Positions 1-8,672 of a stretch of DNA of 64,000 bases are shown here, in pieces (the stretch's first letter is position 1; every line of letters starts with the position of its first letter). The notes below the pieces were generated by a model. The model did no database searches and had not been told where the DNA came from. It saw nothing but the letters and a program-made list of their open reading frames with translations. The translations under genes and the position numbers were made by a program. The DNA comes from Gemmatimonadota bacterium (GTDB lineage: Bacteria > Gemmatimonadota > Gemmatimonadetes > Longimicrobiales > Gaopeijiaceae), in NCBI GenBank assembly GCA_013002885.1, contig JABDLS010000042.1, positions 1 to 64,000 of the forward strand, given 5' to 3'.

Positions 1-1121
1 CGCTCCTCGCCATCGACCTCGATGTCGGCAAGGATGGGAAACGTCGGGTTGTCCCAGTCCCAGATGTCGTGATGGATGATCTGGAAATGCCAGATCTTCT
101 CGCCGGTCTGCGAGTCCAGGCACACCAGGCTGGTCGAGAAGAGGTTGTCGCCCGGCCGGTGCCCTCCGTAGTAGTCGCCGGTCGCTGCTTCCGTGGGCAG
201 GTAGATGTAGCCCGTCTCCGGGTCGTAGGAGATGGGGGCCCAGACGGCGGCGTTTCCCGTGTACTCCCACGAGTTCTCGAGCCACGTCTCGTGGCCTTCC
301 TCGCCCGGGTCCGGGATGGTCTTGAACGTCCAGATGGGGTCTCCAGTCCGAACATCGAAACCGCGTACGTCGCCGGGAGTGTTCACCCGCGAGGGTGGTC
401 GGAGCCCGACGTGGTGCGCCGACCCTACCACGACCACGTCTCCCACGACGGTGGGAGGCGAGCTGGAGCCGATGGTACCAACCAGGGGGATCCCGTCACG
501 GGTGCGGTGGCCTTCGTTGAGGTCGAGGATCCCGCTGTCGCCGAAGCTTTCCACAGGCAGCCCGGTCTTCGCATCGAGGGCAGCGAGGTGGTAACCAGGG
601 GTGACGACGAGGATTCGTTCATCGCCGGCTCCGTCGGTCCAATAGGCTACGCCACGCCCGGGGTTCGGCCTGGGAGCCTCGGAGAGCCGCTCGCCTTCGT
701 CCATCCGCCACATCCAGAGCGTTTCGCCCGTGCCTGCGTCGACGGCAACGACGCTGCGCCGCATGCCAGCCGTGGCGTAGAGCACCCCGTCGATCATCAG
801 AGGGGTGGTGGCCGAGCGGATGTAGGGATTGGGGCCGAAGTTGCGAGCGTCCCACCGCCACACGATCTCCAGGTCGCCCACGTTGGTCGCATCGATCTGG
901 TCGAGGGCCGAATAGCGGGTGTGACCCGGATCCCCGCCGTACACAGGCCACTCTCCGCCGGGAGCCCCTTCCTGGGCCAGCCCGACCTGCGGTGCCGTCA
1001 GAAGGGCGCAGAAAGCCAATGGCGCGGCGAGAACACACAGACGCGCCCAGGCGGCGACTCGGAGCGCCGCGGGTGCGGTCGGCGTGGACGGTCGTATGCG
1101 CGAGGCTGGAGATCTTGGCAT
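1..1121 (-). CDS. PQQ-dependent dehydrogenase (quinoprotein), 3' end cut by window
   Basis: This is a periplasmic quinoprotein dehydrogenase; the family oxidises alcohols or sugars with pyrroloquinoline quinone and hands electrons to a cytochrome c or quinone, but the substrate cannot be told here. The frame starts at the ATG complementary to 1119-1121 and runs off the left edge, so only the first 373 codons are visible. Residues about 20-50 form a signal peptide ending near VGLAQEG. It is followed by EWPVYGGDPGHTRYS, the typical opening of the beta-propeller, and by blade strands such as VVAVDAGTGETLW and GFDVRTGDPIWTFKT. The PQQ and metal ligands of the C-terminal half lie partly outside the window. 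It is divergent from the S9 peptidase. Two c-type cytochrome genes lie about 8-10 kb away and could be electron acceptors, which is inference only. Confidence 0.9.
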   Translation of the reverse strand, partial: MPRSPASRIRPSTPTAPAALRVAAWARLCVLAAPLAFCALLTAPQVGLAQEGAPGGEWPVYGGDPGHTRYSALDQIDATNVGDLEIVWRWDARNFGPNPYIRSATTPLMIDGVLYATAGMRRSVVAVDAGTGETLWMWRMDEGERLSEAPRPNPGRGVAYWTDGAGDERILVVTPGYHLAALDAKTGLPVESFGDSGILDLNEGHRTRDGIPLVGTIGSSSPPTVVGDVVVVGSAHHVGLRPPSRVNTPGDVRGFDVRTGDPIWTFKTIPDPGEEGHETWLENSWEYTGNAAVWAPISYDPETGYIYLPTEAATGDYYGGHRPGDNLFSTSLVCLDSQTGEKIWHFQIIHHDIWDWDNPTFPILADIEVDGEE

Positions 1122-1328
1122 GACGGGTAGCGTGTGGGGTGGACGTCCGAGAGTCCGGCGCGAGATGAGCGGTATTGTGCGGGTCGGTGGGAGTACCCGC
1201 CACCCCATGAGGAGCCTGGTCCCCCATGCCCCCGCTCCTCCGGCCCGCCGGTCGGTTGCCCTCCGCAAGGCCCTCGGATACCGTTGCCCGACACGCCGAT
1301 AGCCTCCGTTCGAACCCCGAGACGCACC

Positions 1329-4181
1329 ATGCATACCCTCCGGACTCTCCTCACTCTGACCTTCCTCGTCGCTCTGGCGATACCCGTCGCCGGCCAGGAG
1401 AAGCGGGCCCTCGACCACGCCGATTACGCCCGCTGGAATCGGATCCAGGACGACGTCCTGTCCAAGGACGGTCGTTGGCTGGCGTACCGCCTGGTCCCCG
1501 GCGAGGGAGATGCGACGATGACGGTTCGGCATCTTCAGGAGGACAGGCAGCTGACCCTGGAGCGGGGTGCCCAGCCCCGGTTCAGCGCGGATGCTCGCTA
1601 CCTGGTGGCGATGGTCGAGCCCATGGAATCGGTGCTGGATTCCCTCCGGGCGGAAGGCGCCGAGGGTGATGCCATGCCTCACGATTCGCTGGTTGTCGTC
1701 GACCTGACCGACTTCTCCGTCACACGGGTCGCTGATGTCATGTCGTATCGGCTTCCCGAGGAAGCCGCCGGCTGGATGGCATACCGGATGGAAGAGCAGG
1801 GGCCCGACGACACGAACGATGAAGCGGTCGAGGAAACCCCGGAGGAGGAGGCAGGGGGCGATGGCGAGGATGCTCCGCGTTTGGACGACGGAACCACGCT
1901 GATGGTGCGGACACTCGGGTCGGGTGCCGAGCGGCCCTTCGAGCACGCGGTGGATTACGCATTCGCCGCCGACGGATCCACCCTCTACTACAGTGCGTCC
2001 GGGGAAGACGGCGAGGCCGACGGGGTGTTCCGGATTCTCCCGTCGGGGGGCGCTGAGGCCGTGGCCTCGGGTGAGGGACGGTACGTCCAGCTTACGGTGG
2101 CAGACGAGGGTGCGGTGGCCTTCCTGAGCGATCGGGACGGCCGCGACTCGGAGGCGCCGGCCTTTGCTCTTTACACGGGGGACGATGGGAGCATGGCGGT
2201 TGCCCGCGTGGCAGCCGGGGCATCGGCTCTTCCCTCCGGGTGGGCACCGAGCCAACACGGCGAGGTCGAGTTCTCCGATTCGGGAGCCCGGGTCTTCTTC
2301 GGGACCCGACCCGCGCCTCAGCCCGACCCCGAGAACCCCGTGCCGGAGGACGAGCGGGTGGAGGTGGATATCTGGAACTGGCAGGACCCGCTCCTCCAGC
2401 CCATGCAGAAGGTCCGAGCGGAGGAGGAGCGGGAGCGAACGTACCGCGCCATGGTGGAGCTGGGGTCCGGACGGGTCGTGCAGATCGCCACGGAGGACGT
2501 TCCTCAGGTGGAGATCGGGCGCGACGGAGATGGGTCTGTTGCGCTGGGCACCAGCGACCTCCCGTACAGGCAGCTCATATCCTGGGACGGTCGATACTCC
2601 GATCTCTACCTGATCGACCTGGAGGACGGCTCGCGAGAGCCGGTGGCGGAGATGGTGCGGGGTGGGGGCGACCTGTCGCCCGACGATCGATACGTCACCC
2701 GCTGGGACGGCTTCGACCTGACCTGGTACGCCATCGACGTGGCAACTGGAGTGTCCATCGATCTCACCGCCCAACTGGACGTCCCCGTCCACGACATTCT
2801 CGACGACCATCCCGACGCCCTGCGGCCGTACGGGGCTGCCGGCTGGACCGACGGCGACGAAGCGTTCCTCGTGTACGATCAGTTTGATATCTGGGCTATC
2901 GACCCCACGGGTGAACGTGCTCCGAGGAACGTGACGGAGGGTACCGGCCGGGCGTCCGAAACCCGCTTCCGTTATCTGGACATGGATCGTGACGATCCGG
3001 TGGTGCCCGACGGCGAGGACATTCTCCTCACCTCGTTCGGCATCCGCACCAAGGCCAGCGGCGTCTATCGGGATCGTGTCGACGGAAACCGTCGGCCTGA
3101 GGCGCTCATCGAGGGCGACGCGCGCTATGCATCGGTCCGGAAGGCCGACGACGCCGAGGTGGTGACCTTCACCCGCTCCACCTTCCAGGAGTTCCCGGAC
3201 CTGTGGGTCACCGATCTGGACTTCGATGGTCCGTCCAAGGTCACGACGGCCAACCCCCAGCAGTCCGAGTACTCGTGGGGGACGGCCGAGATCGTGGAGT
3301 GGACGTCCAACGACGGTATCGCGCTCCAGGGCATTCTCTACAAGCCCGACGGTTTCGACCCGTCCGAGCAGTACCCGATGATGGTCTACTTCTACGAGCG
3401 GTCTTCTGACGGACTGCATCAGTACACGGTGCCCGCCGCGGGGAGCTCGTCCATCAACCGGAGCTTCTACGTAAGCCGGGGCTACCTCCTTTTCGTCCCC
3501 GACATTCCCTACCGCATCGGCTATCCCGGCGAGAGCGCCGTCGACGCTGTGGTGCCCGGCGTGGTCTCACTCATCGACGAAGGCTTCGTCGACAAGGAGA
3601 GGGTCGGCGTTCAGGGCCACTCCTGGGGTGGATACCAGATCGCGTACATGGTGACCCGAAGCGACGTCTTCGCCGCCGCGGAGGCCGGTGCACCGGTGTC
3701 GAACATGACCAGCGCCTACGGCGGCATCCGGTGGGCATCGGGCATGAGTCGCGCCTTTCAGTACGAGCGGACCCAGAGCCGCATCGGCGGCTCACTGTGG
3801 GACGAGACGCTCCGCTACGTCGAGAACTCGCCCATCTTCACCGCCGACAAGATCCGCACGCCGGTTCTCATGATGCACAACGACGAGGACGGGGCGGTGC
3901 CGTGGTACCAGGGCATCGAGCTCTTCGTGGCCATGCGCCGCCTGGGCAAGCCCGTCTGGATGCTCAACTACAACGGGGAGGCTCACGGCCTTCGCCAGGA
4001 TCACAACCAGAAGGACTGGGCCATCCGAATGCAACAGTTCTTCGACCATTATCTCATGGACCAGCCCATGCCCGTGTGGATGGACCAGGGCGTACCGGCC
4101 ATCCTCAAGGGTGAGACCCTCGGCCTGGAGCTGACCACGAAGAAGGTCGTGTCCGAGGAGGAGGGTGGGGCCGGCCGCTGA
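1329..4181 (+). CDS. secreted S9 family prolyl oligopeptidase-like serine peptidase
   Basis: This exported serine peptidase of the S9 family cleaves short peptides or dipeptides from N-termini. I start it at the ATG at 1329, because residues 1-22 (MHTLRTLLTLTFLVALAIPV, then AGQ) make a clean signal peptide; the open frame extends upstream to 1134 but that stretch looks non-coding. The product has 950 residues. A beta-propeller fills most of residues 30-680, with an acidic Glu/Asp-rich insertion near 155-185. The C-terminal alpha/beta hydrolase domain carries GHSWGGY with nucleophile Ser765, Asp854 in HNDEDGAVPW and His886 in GEAHG, so the triad is complete. The last 17 bp overlap the following hydrolase gene, which suggests translational coupling. 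Exact specificity (dipeptidyl, acylaminoacyl or oligopeptidase) is not readable. Confidence 0.93.
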   Translation: MHTLRTLLTLTFLVALAIPVAGQEKRALDHADYARWNRIQDDVLSKDGRWLAYRLVPGEGDATMTVRHLQEDRQLTLERGAQPRFSADARYLVAMVEPMESVLDSLRAEGAEGDAMPHDSLVVVDLTDFSVTRVADVMSYRLPEEAAGWMAYRMEEQGPDDTNDEAVEETPEEEAGGDGEDAPRLDDGTTLMVRTLGSGAERPFEHAVDYAFAADGSTLYYSASGEDGEADGVFRILPSGGAEAVASGEGRYVQLTVADEGAVAFLSDRDGRDSEAPAFALYTGDDGSMAVARVAAGASALPSGWAPSQHGEVEFSDSGARVFFGTRPAPQPDPENPVPEDERVEVDIWNWQDPLLQPMQKVRAEEERERTYRAMVELGSGRVVQIATEDVPQVEIGRDGDGSVALGTSDLPYRQLISWDGRYSDLYLIDLEDGSREPVAEMVRGGGDLSPDDRYVTRWDGFDLTWYAIDVATGVSIDLTAQLDVPVHDILDDHPDALRPYGAAGWTDGDEAFLVYDQFDIWAIDPTGERAPRNVTEGTGRASETRFRYLDMDRDDPVVPDGEDILLTSFGIRTKASGVYRDRVDGNRRPEALIEGDARYASVRKADDAEVVTFTRSTFQEFPDLWVTDLDFDGPSKVTTANPQQSEYSWGTAEIVEWTSNDGIALQGILYKPDGFDPSEQYPMMVYFYERSSDGLHQYTVPAAGSSSINRSFYVSRGYLLFVPDIPYRIGYPGESAVDAVVPGVVSLIDEGFVDKERVGVQGHSWGGYQIAYMVTRSDVFAAAEAGAPVSNMTSAYGGIRWASGMSRAFQYERTQSRIGGSLWDETLRYVENSPIFTADKIRTPVLMMHNDEDGAVPWYQGIELFVAMRRLGKPVWMLNYNGEAHGLRQDHNQKDWAIRMQQFFDHYLMDQPMPVWMDQGVPAILKGETLGLELTTKKVVSEEEGGAGR

Positions 4182-5175
4182 GCGTCGCGGACGTCGGAGG
4201 CCGGGCTGGGTCGTAACAGCCCTCGTCCTGGTGGTCGTGGCGTCGGGGATCGCGTTGGGACCACGGCCGGTCTTCGAAGGTCGGTGGGTCGAGCCGGAGC
4301 TACCTCCCGATGATCTGGATGCGTACCTGGTGGCAGAGGAAGAGGGCGTGCCGGACCTGCGGCCGGGCGACTCCAGGGCGATCGTGTGGGCCGACCCCGA
4401 CGCGCCCGACCGGACGCCGACGTCGCTGGTCTACCTGCACGGCTTCTCCGCAGACCGCCACGAGCTCGAGCCAGTGGTGACGGAGATCGGCCGGGAGCTG
4501 GGCGCCAACGTCTACTTCGCCCGTCTCACCGGTCACGGACGCGACGAAGCGGCAATGGCCGAGGCCACCGCCGCTGACTGGCTCGACGATACCGTGGAGG
4601 CTCTGGCTATCGGAGAGGCCATTGGCGAGCGGGTCGTGCTGGTGGGCACGTCCACGGGAGGGACACTGGCCACCTGGGCGGCCACGCGACCGGAGGCCGC
4701 CGGCCGCATCGAGGCCATTGTCCTCGTCTCCCCGAACTACCAGCCGAAGGACGCCTCGTCCCGGGTCCTCCTCTATCCGTGGGGAGGGCTACTGGCCCGA
4801 ATGGTCGTCGGTCCGGAGCGGTGCTTCCAGGCCGAGAACCAAGAACAGGATCGCCACTGGACCACCTGCTACCCTACCGCGGCCCTGCTACCGATGATGG
4901 CACTGGTGGAGCATGTACGCACCACCAGCGTGGAGCGGTGGCGCGTGCCCGTGCTCCTGGTCTATTCGCCGGAAGACCTGGTCGTGGACGCCACTGAGAC
5001 GGAACGTGTTCTCGCTTCGATCCCGGGTGACCTTCTCCGTGTCCACGTCATCGACGAGACGGGGGATCCGGCCCGTCATGTTCTCGCCGGGGACATACTC
5101 TCACCGGGGACCAACGGCGAGCTTCGGACCGTCGTTACCTCGTTCGTCCGCGATGCGCTTGGTTCGCCCCGGTGA
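4165..5175 (+). CDS. membrane-anchored alpha/beta hydrolase
   Basis: This is an alpha/beta-hydrolase of the lipase/esterase type with 336 residues. It begins at GTG 4165, inside the end of the S9 gene and directly behind a GAGGAGGAGG ribosome-binding stretch; no better in-frame start is seen. Residues about 14-32 (WVVTALVLVVVASGIAL) form a single N-terminal membrane segment or uncleaved signal, so the enzyme should face the periplasm. The oxyanion strand is LVYLHGFSADRHE, the nucleophile elbow is VGTSTGGT with Ser163, an acid lies in YSPEDLVVD, and a C-terminal His lies in DPARHVL. Its overlap with the peptidase gene suggests joint expression. The substrate is unknown; a lipase, carboxylesterase or peptidase role is equally possible. 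Confidence 0.85.
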   Translation: MGPAAERRGRRRPGWVVTALVLVVVASGIALGPRPVFEGRWVEPELPPDDLDAYLVAEEEGVPDLRPGDSRAIVWADPDAPDRTPTSLVYLHGFSADRHELEPVVTEIGRELGANVYFARLTGHGRDEAAMAEATAADWLDDTVEALAIGEAIGERVVLVGTSTGGTLATWAATRPEAAGRIEAIVLVSPNYQPKDASSRVLLYPWGGLLARMVVGPERCFQAENQEQDRHWTTCYPTAALLPMMALVEHVRTTSVERWRVPVLLVYSPEDLVVDATETERVLASIPGDLLRVHVIDETGDPARHVLAGDILSPGTNGELRTVVTSFVRDALGSPR

Positions 5176-5312
5176 AGCGGCCGTCGCCGGAGCCCTTCGG
5201 CAACCGGCACGGCCGGGAGTTGCCGCGGAGTTCGTCCAACTCGGGAACCGGGTGACATGGCTCTGGTACCGGACCGAGGCGGAGTACCCGACCCGAAACG
5301 CGAGTTGAATGC

Positions 5313-6380
5313 ATGGACTTCATGACGGGATCCTTCCTGGGCAACGACGCTCGGGCGTGGCTCATCTCCGCCGGTGTGACCGTAGCCTCGTTCGTCGCGT
5401 TGCGCCTCTTCGCCAACGTATCCGCGCGGCGGCTCGGCTCTTTCGCCGATACCACCCGCGGCTACTGGGACGACGTCATCGCCAGCGGCCTCGCCGCTAC
5501 GCGCGGCACGCTCCTCCTCCTCGTCTCCATCTATCTCGGCAGCCGACCGCTGACGTTGCCCGACGTGGCCGCCGGGTTGCTGGAAAGTGTCGCCATAGTA
5601 GCCCTCCTCCTTCAGGCCGGGTTCTGGGCCAGCGCGGGGCTGACCACGTGGCTCATGGCGAGAACGAAGGCGACGCTCGAAGACGACCCCGCCGAGGTGA
5701 TGACACTCAACGTCATCGGGATCTTCCTCCGGCTGGTGCTCTGGTCTTTGGTCGTTCTCCTGGCTCTGGAGAACCTGGGCGTAGACGTCACCGCGCTCAT
5801 CGCCGGACTGGGCATCGGTGGTGTCGCCGTAGCTCTGGCCGCTCAGAACATCCTGGGCGATCTCTTCGCATCGGTCTCCATCGCGCTCGACAAGCCCTTC
5901 GTCTTGGGGGACTCCGTCACCGTCGGCGACTTCCAGGGCAACGTCGAGTCCATCGGGCTCAAGACGACGCGGGTGCGGAGTCTGTCCGGCGAGCAGGTCG
6001 TCTTTTCCAACACCGATCTACTCGACAGCCGCCTCCGGAATTTCGGGCGCATGTACGAGCGTCGGGTGGTCTTGAAAATCGGCGTCACGTACCAGACGCC
6101 TCGGGAGGAGTTGCAGCAGATCCCGGATCTGATTCGGGAGATCGTTGAGACCCGGGGCGGGGCCGACGTGCACATCAACCGGTCGCACCTTGCGAACTAC
6201 GGAGAGTCGGCCATCGAGTTCGAGACGGTCTACCACGTCCTGAGCCCCGACTACGAGCTGCATATGGACATCAAACAAGACGTTTTTCTCGCGATCCATG
6301 CCGCCTTCGATGAGCGGGGGATCGAGTTCGCCTACCCGACCCGGACCATCTTCCTGGAGCGCGGTGCTTCGGATGCTTAG
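5313..6380 (+). CDS. MscS family mechanosensitive ion channel
   Basis: This small-conductance mechanosensitive channel homologue (355 residues) would release solutes through the inner membrane under hypo-osmotic shock. Four or five hydrophobic segments lie before residue 185. The pore helix is the glycine/alanine-rich GLGIGGVAVALAAQNILG (about 166-183), which is followed by the cytoplasmic beta domain with DKPFVLGDSVTVGDFQG and VESIGLKTTRVRSLSGE. These are hallmark MscS motifs, and the C-terminal alpha/beta domain ends at 6380. The stop overlaps the start of the PRC-barrel gene by 8 bp, so the two are likely one transcript. Length and motifs are normal for the family. Confidence 0.95.
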   Translation: MDFMTGSFLGNDARAWLISAGVTVASFVALRLFANVSARRLGSFADTTRGYWDDVIASGLAATRGTLLLLVSIYLGSRPLTLPDVAAGLLESVAIVALLLQAGFWASAGLTTWLMARTKATLEDDPAEVMTLNVIGIFLRLVLWSLVVLLALENLGVDVTALIAGLGIGGVAVALAAQNILGDLFASVSIALDKPFVLGDSVTVGDFQGNVESIGLKTTRVRSLSGEQVVFSNTDLLDSRLRNFGRMYERRVVLKIGVTYQTPREELQQIPDLIREIVETRGGADVHINRSHLANYGESAIEFETVYHVLSPDYELHMDIKQDVFLAIHAAFDERGIEFAYPTRTIFLERGASDA

Positions 6381-7140
6381 GAGCCTGAAGAACACGCTGG
6401 GTTACGTGCTCCTCGCCGAGGACGGGGACATCGGCCGTTGCCAGGACTTTCTCTTCGACGATACCGATTGGGTCACCCGATACATGGTGGCTGACACGGG
6501 GCAGTGGATTCCCAGACGAAAGGTCCTCATCGCTCCCCGCTTCCTGAGCGAGCCCGACTGGCCGGCGGAGAAGTTCCCGGTGCGGCTCACAAAGAGCGAG
6601 ATCGAGGGCTCTCCACCGCTGGATATCGACCTCCCCGTCTCGCGGCAGCATGAGGAGGCTCTCGCCGACTACTTCGAGCTTCCCCTGTGGTGGGCTCCGG
6701 GGCTCACTGGCGATACCGCGGACGGCGACGCCGTCGAACGAGGCGGTTCTGGCGTGGTCGCGGCCCTCATCGACGCTGCGGCCCCCGAAGCGGATGATCC
6801 GCACCTTCGGTCGCTGAGTGAGATCCTCGGATACACGGTCGACGCCCACGACGGTGAAGCAGGGAATATCGCTGACCTCATGGTCGACGACGATGGATGG
6901 ATGATCCGTTACCTGGTCGTGGACACAGGTGGGTGGCTGCCGGGTCGCAAGGTCCTCCTGGCCCCCACATGGCTTCAGGAGCTGAACTGGCCGGAGAAGC
7001 GCGCGGTGGTCGATCTCACTCGTGAAGCCATCGAAGCCAGCCCCGAGTACGAGCCGGAGAGGCCCATCTACCGCGCCTACGAGGCAAGCCTCCACCAGGG
7101 GTACGGAAAGCACGGGTACTGGGAATCGGCGGAGGAGTAA
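6373..7140 (+). CDS. double PRC-barrel domain protein
   Basis: This 255-residue cytoplasmic protein contains two PRC-barrel-like repeats. The first repeat begins at about residue 6 with LGYVLLAEDGDIGRCQDFLF and continues to IPRRKVLIAP. The second begins near residue 153 with LGYTVDAHDGEAGNIADLMV and continues to LPGRKVLLAP. The two copies align closely, including the TRYMVADTG / IRYLVVDTG strand. PRC barrels occur in RimM, photosynthetic reaction centres and stress-related proteins and usually act as protein or RNA contact modules. The ATG at 6373 is chosen because it opens directly into the first barrel and overlaps the MscS gene by 8 bp. The function is unknown; the arrangement suggests a partner or an osmotic-stress role with the channel. 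Confidence 0.85.
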   Translation: MLRSLKNTLGYVLLAEDGDIGRCQDFLFDDTDWVTRYMVADTGQWIPRRKVLIAPRFLSEPDWPAEKFPVRLTKSEIEGSPPLDIDLPVSRQHEEALADYFELPLWWAPGLTGDTADGDAVERGGSGVVAALIDAAAPEADDPHLRSLSEILGYTVDAHDGEAGNIADLMVDDDGWMIRYLVVDTGGWLPGRKVLLAPTWLQELNWPEKRAVVDLTREAIEASPEYEPERPIYRAYEASLHQGYGKHGYWESAEE

Positions 7141-7162
7141 CGAGCGCAGCGTCTCCTCGAGC

Positions 7163-8662
7163 TCAGATGGGGCGTCGGGCCATTTCAGGGAGTCGGTCGA
7201 ACCATGGCCGCGCCTGCTCCAACTGACCAGCCAGCCTGAAGAGTACGTCTTCTCTGGCGAAGCGGGCGACGAAATGGACGCCCACCGGGAGCCCGTCGTC
7301 GTTCCAATGGAGAGGGACGGACATCGCCGGCTGGCCGGTGACGTTGTAGATGGGCGTCCAGGGGATGAAGTCGAGGGCTGTCTTCGCGGACTCCTCGATG
7401 AGGCCGGCTGCCTTGATGAGTCGCCCGGAGCCTATCGCGCCAAGGACCTTCAACTGGGTCTCTTCTGCCTTGCTCGGGGTGATCGTCCCGATGCGTGGGG
7501 GTGGTGACGAAAGCGTGGGTGTGAGCAGGAGGTCGTACGACTCGAAGAATTGCCCTACGTCGCGGGCCATGATCTCCGTCCAGCGGAGGGCGGAGGCGTA
7601 CTCCTCGGCAGATATGGCGTCGGCAAGCAGTGCAAGGGCCCACGTCGCGGGCTCGAACTCCGAGCGTCGGGGTTTTCGGCCCAGGGCCGCCGCGGCCTCC
7701 TTCACGTCGGCGCCCAGCTCACCTGAGACGAGCGTCACGAACTTCCTCGCGAATGTGGGTCCATCGATGCTGACGCGATCTTCCACTACCTCGTGCCCGA
7801 GTCCCTCCAACAGGGCCACGGCTTCGTGCACCGCGGTCACGCAGTCGGCGTCCACCTCGGTGGGGACGTGGGGTACGGTGCTCCACGCGATTCTGAGTCG
7901 CCCTGGGTCCTCCGCGACTTCCTCTCGGAAGGCTCGAGCCGGGGGAGGGAGGTGAACAGGGGCGCCGATGTCGGGCCCGTGCGTGGCGTCGAGCATCCGG
8001 GCGCTGTCCCGAACGCTCCGGGTGAGTACGTGCTCGACGGCGGCGCCACGCCATAACTGGCCTCGCCGGGGACCGGACGGGGTTCGACCGCGGGTGGGCT
8101 TGATTCCGAAGAGCCCGCAGCACGAAGCTGGGATCCGGATCGAGCCGCCACCATCGCCTCCACCTGCCATGGGCACGATGCCCGCCGCTACGGCAGCCCC
8201 GGACCCGCCGCTCGATCCGCCCGGCGTCCTGGACGGGTCCCAGGGGTTCCGGCAGGGACCCCATAGCTCCGACTCGGTTACGGGCAGCAGGCCCCACTCG
8301 GGCGTGTTGGTCTTCCCAGCGACCACGGCGCCTGAGGCTTTGACGCGTATCGCCAGCTCCGAGTCCCAGGTCACGACATGGTCTCGCAAGAAGCGGCTCC
8401 CCGACGACGTCGGGTGACCGGAGTACATGGTGGTGAGGTCCTTGGCGAAGAAGGGTACACCGTGAAAGGGGCCATCCGCGGGGCTGCGCGCGTCGCGGCG
8501 GGCGTCCTCCTCCATCCGGTGGACCACCGCGTTGAGGGCGGGATTGAGAGTCTCCAGTCGGTCCAGAGCGATCTCGAGGAGCTCGATGGGGGTCACGTCC
8601 CCGGCGCGGACGCGCTCGGCGAGCCCACTGGCGTCGTGGGCGAGGTACTCGTCGTGGGTCAT
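7163..8662 (-). CDS. amidase signature family hydrolase
   Basis: This 499-residue enzyme of the amidase signature family hydrolyses amide bonds. The Ser-cisSer-Lys triad can be read: Lys in FFAKDLTTM, the glycine-rich GGSSGGSGAAVAAG block with the cis-Ser, and the nucleophile Ser in GGGDGGGSIRIPAS. Length is normal for AtzF, GatA or 6-aminohexanoate-type members. There is no glutamyl-tRNA amidotransferase partner nearby, so a GatA role is unlikely and a catabolic or peptide/amide-scavenging role is more likely. I start at the ATG complementary to 8660-8662, 10 bp downstream of the stop of the cytochrome-TPR gene; the open frame extends upstream but overlaps that gene. No signal peptide is seen, so it is probably cytoplasmic. 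Confidence 0.92.
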   Translation of the reverse strand: MTHDEYLAHDASGLAERVRAGDVTPIELLEIALDRLETLNPALNAVVHRMEEDARRDARSPADGPFHGVPFFAKDLTTMYSGHPTSSGSRFLRDHVVTWDSELAIRVKASGAVVAGKTNTPEWGLLPVTESELWGPCRNPWDPSRTPGGSSGGSGAAVAAGIVPMAGGGDGGGSIRIPASCCGLFGIKPTRGRTPSGPRRGQLWRGAAVEHVLTRSVRDSARMLDATHGPDIGAPVHLPPPARAFREEVAEDPGRLRIAWSTVPHVPTEVDADCVTAVHEAVALLEGLGHEVVEDRVSIDGPTFARKFVTLVSGELGADVKEAAAALGRKPRRSEFEPATWALALLADAISAEEYASALRWTEIMARDVGQFFESYDLLLTPTLSSPPPRIGTITPSKAEETQLKVLGAIGSGRLIKAAGLIEESAKTALDFIPWTPIYNVTGQPAMSVPLHWNDDGLPVGVHFVARFAREDVLFRLAGQLEQARPWFDRLPEMARRPI

Positions 8663-8672
8663 GGTCCGGTCG

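Noticed and set aside
69-1130. 353-codon plus-strand frame at the left edge
   Set aside because: It is antisense to the PQQ dehydrogenase, whose minus-strand frame shows a signal peptide and propeller motifs; the plus frame shows no recognisable domain.
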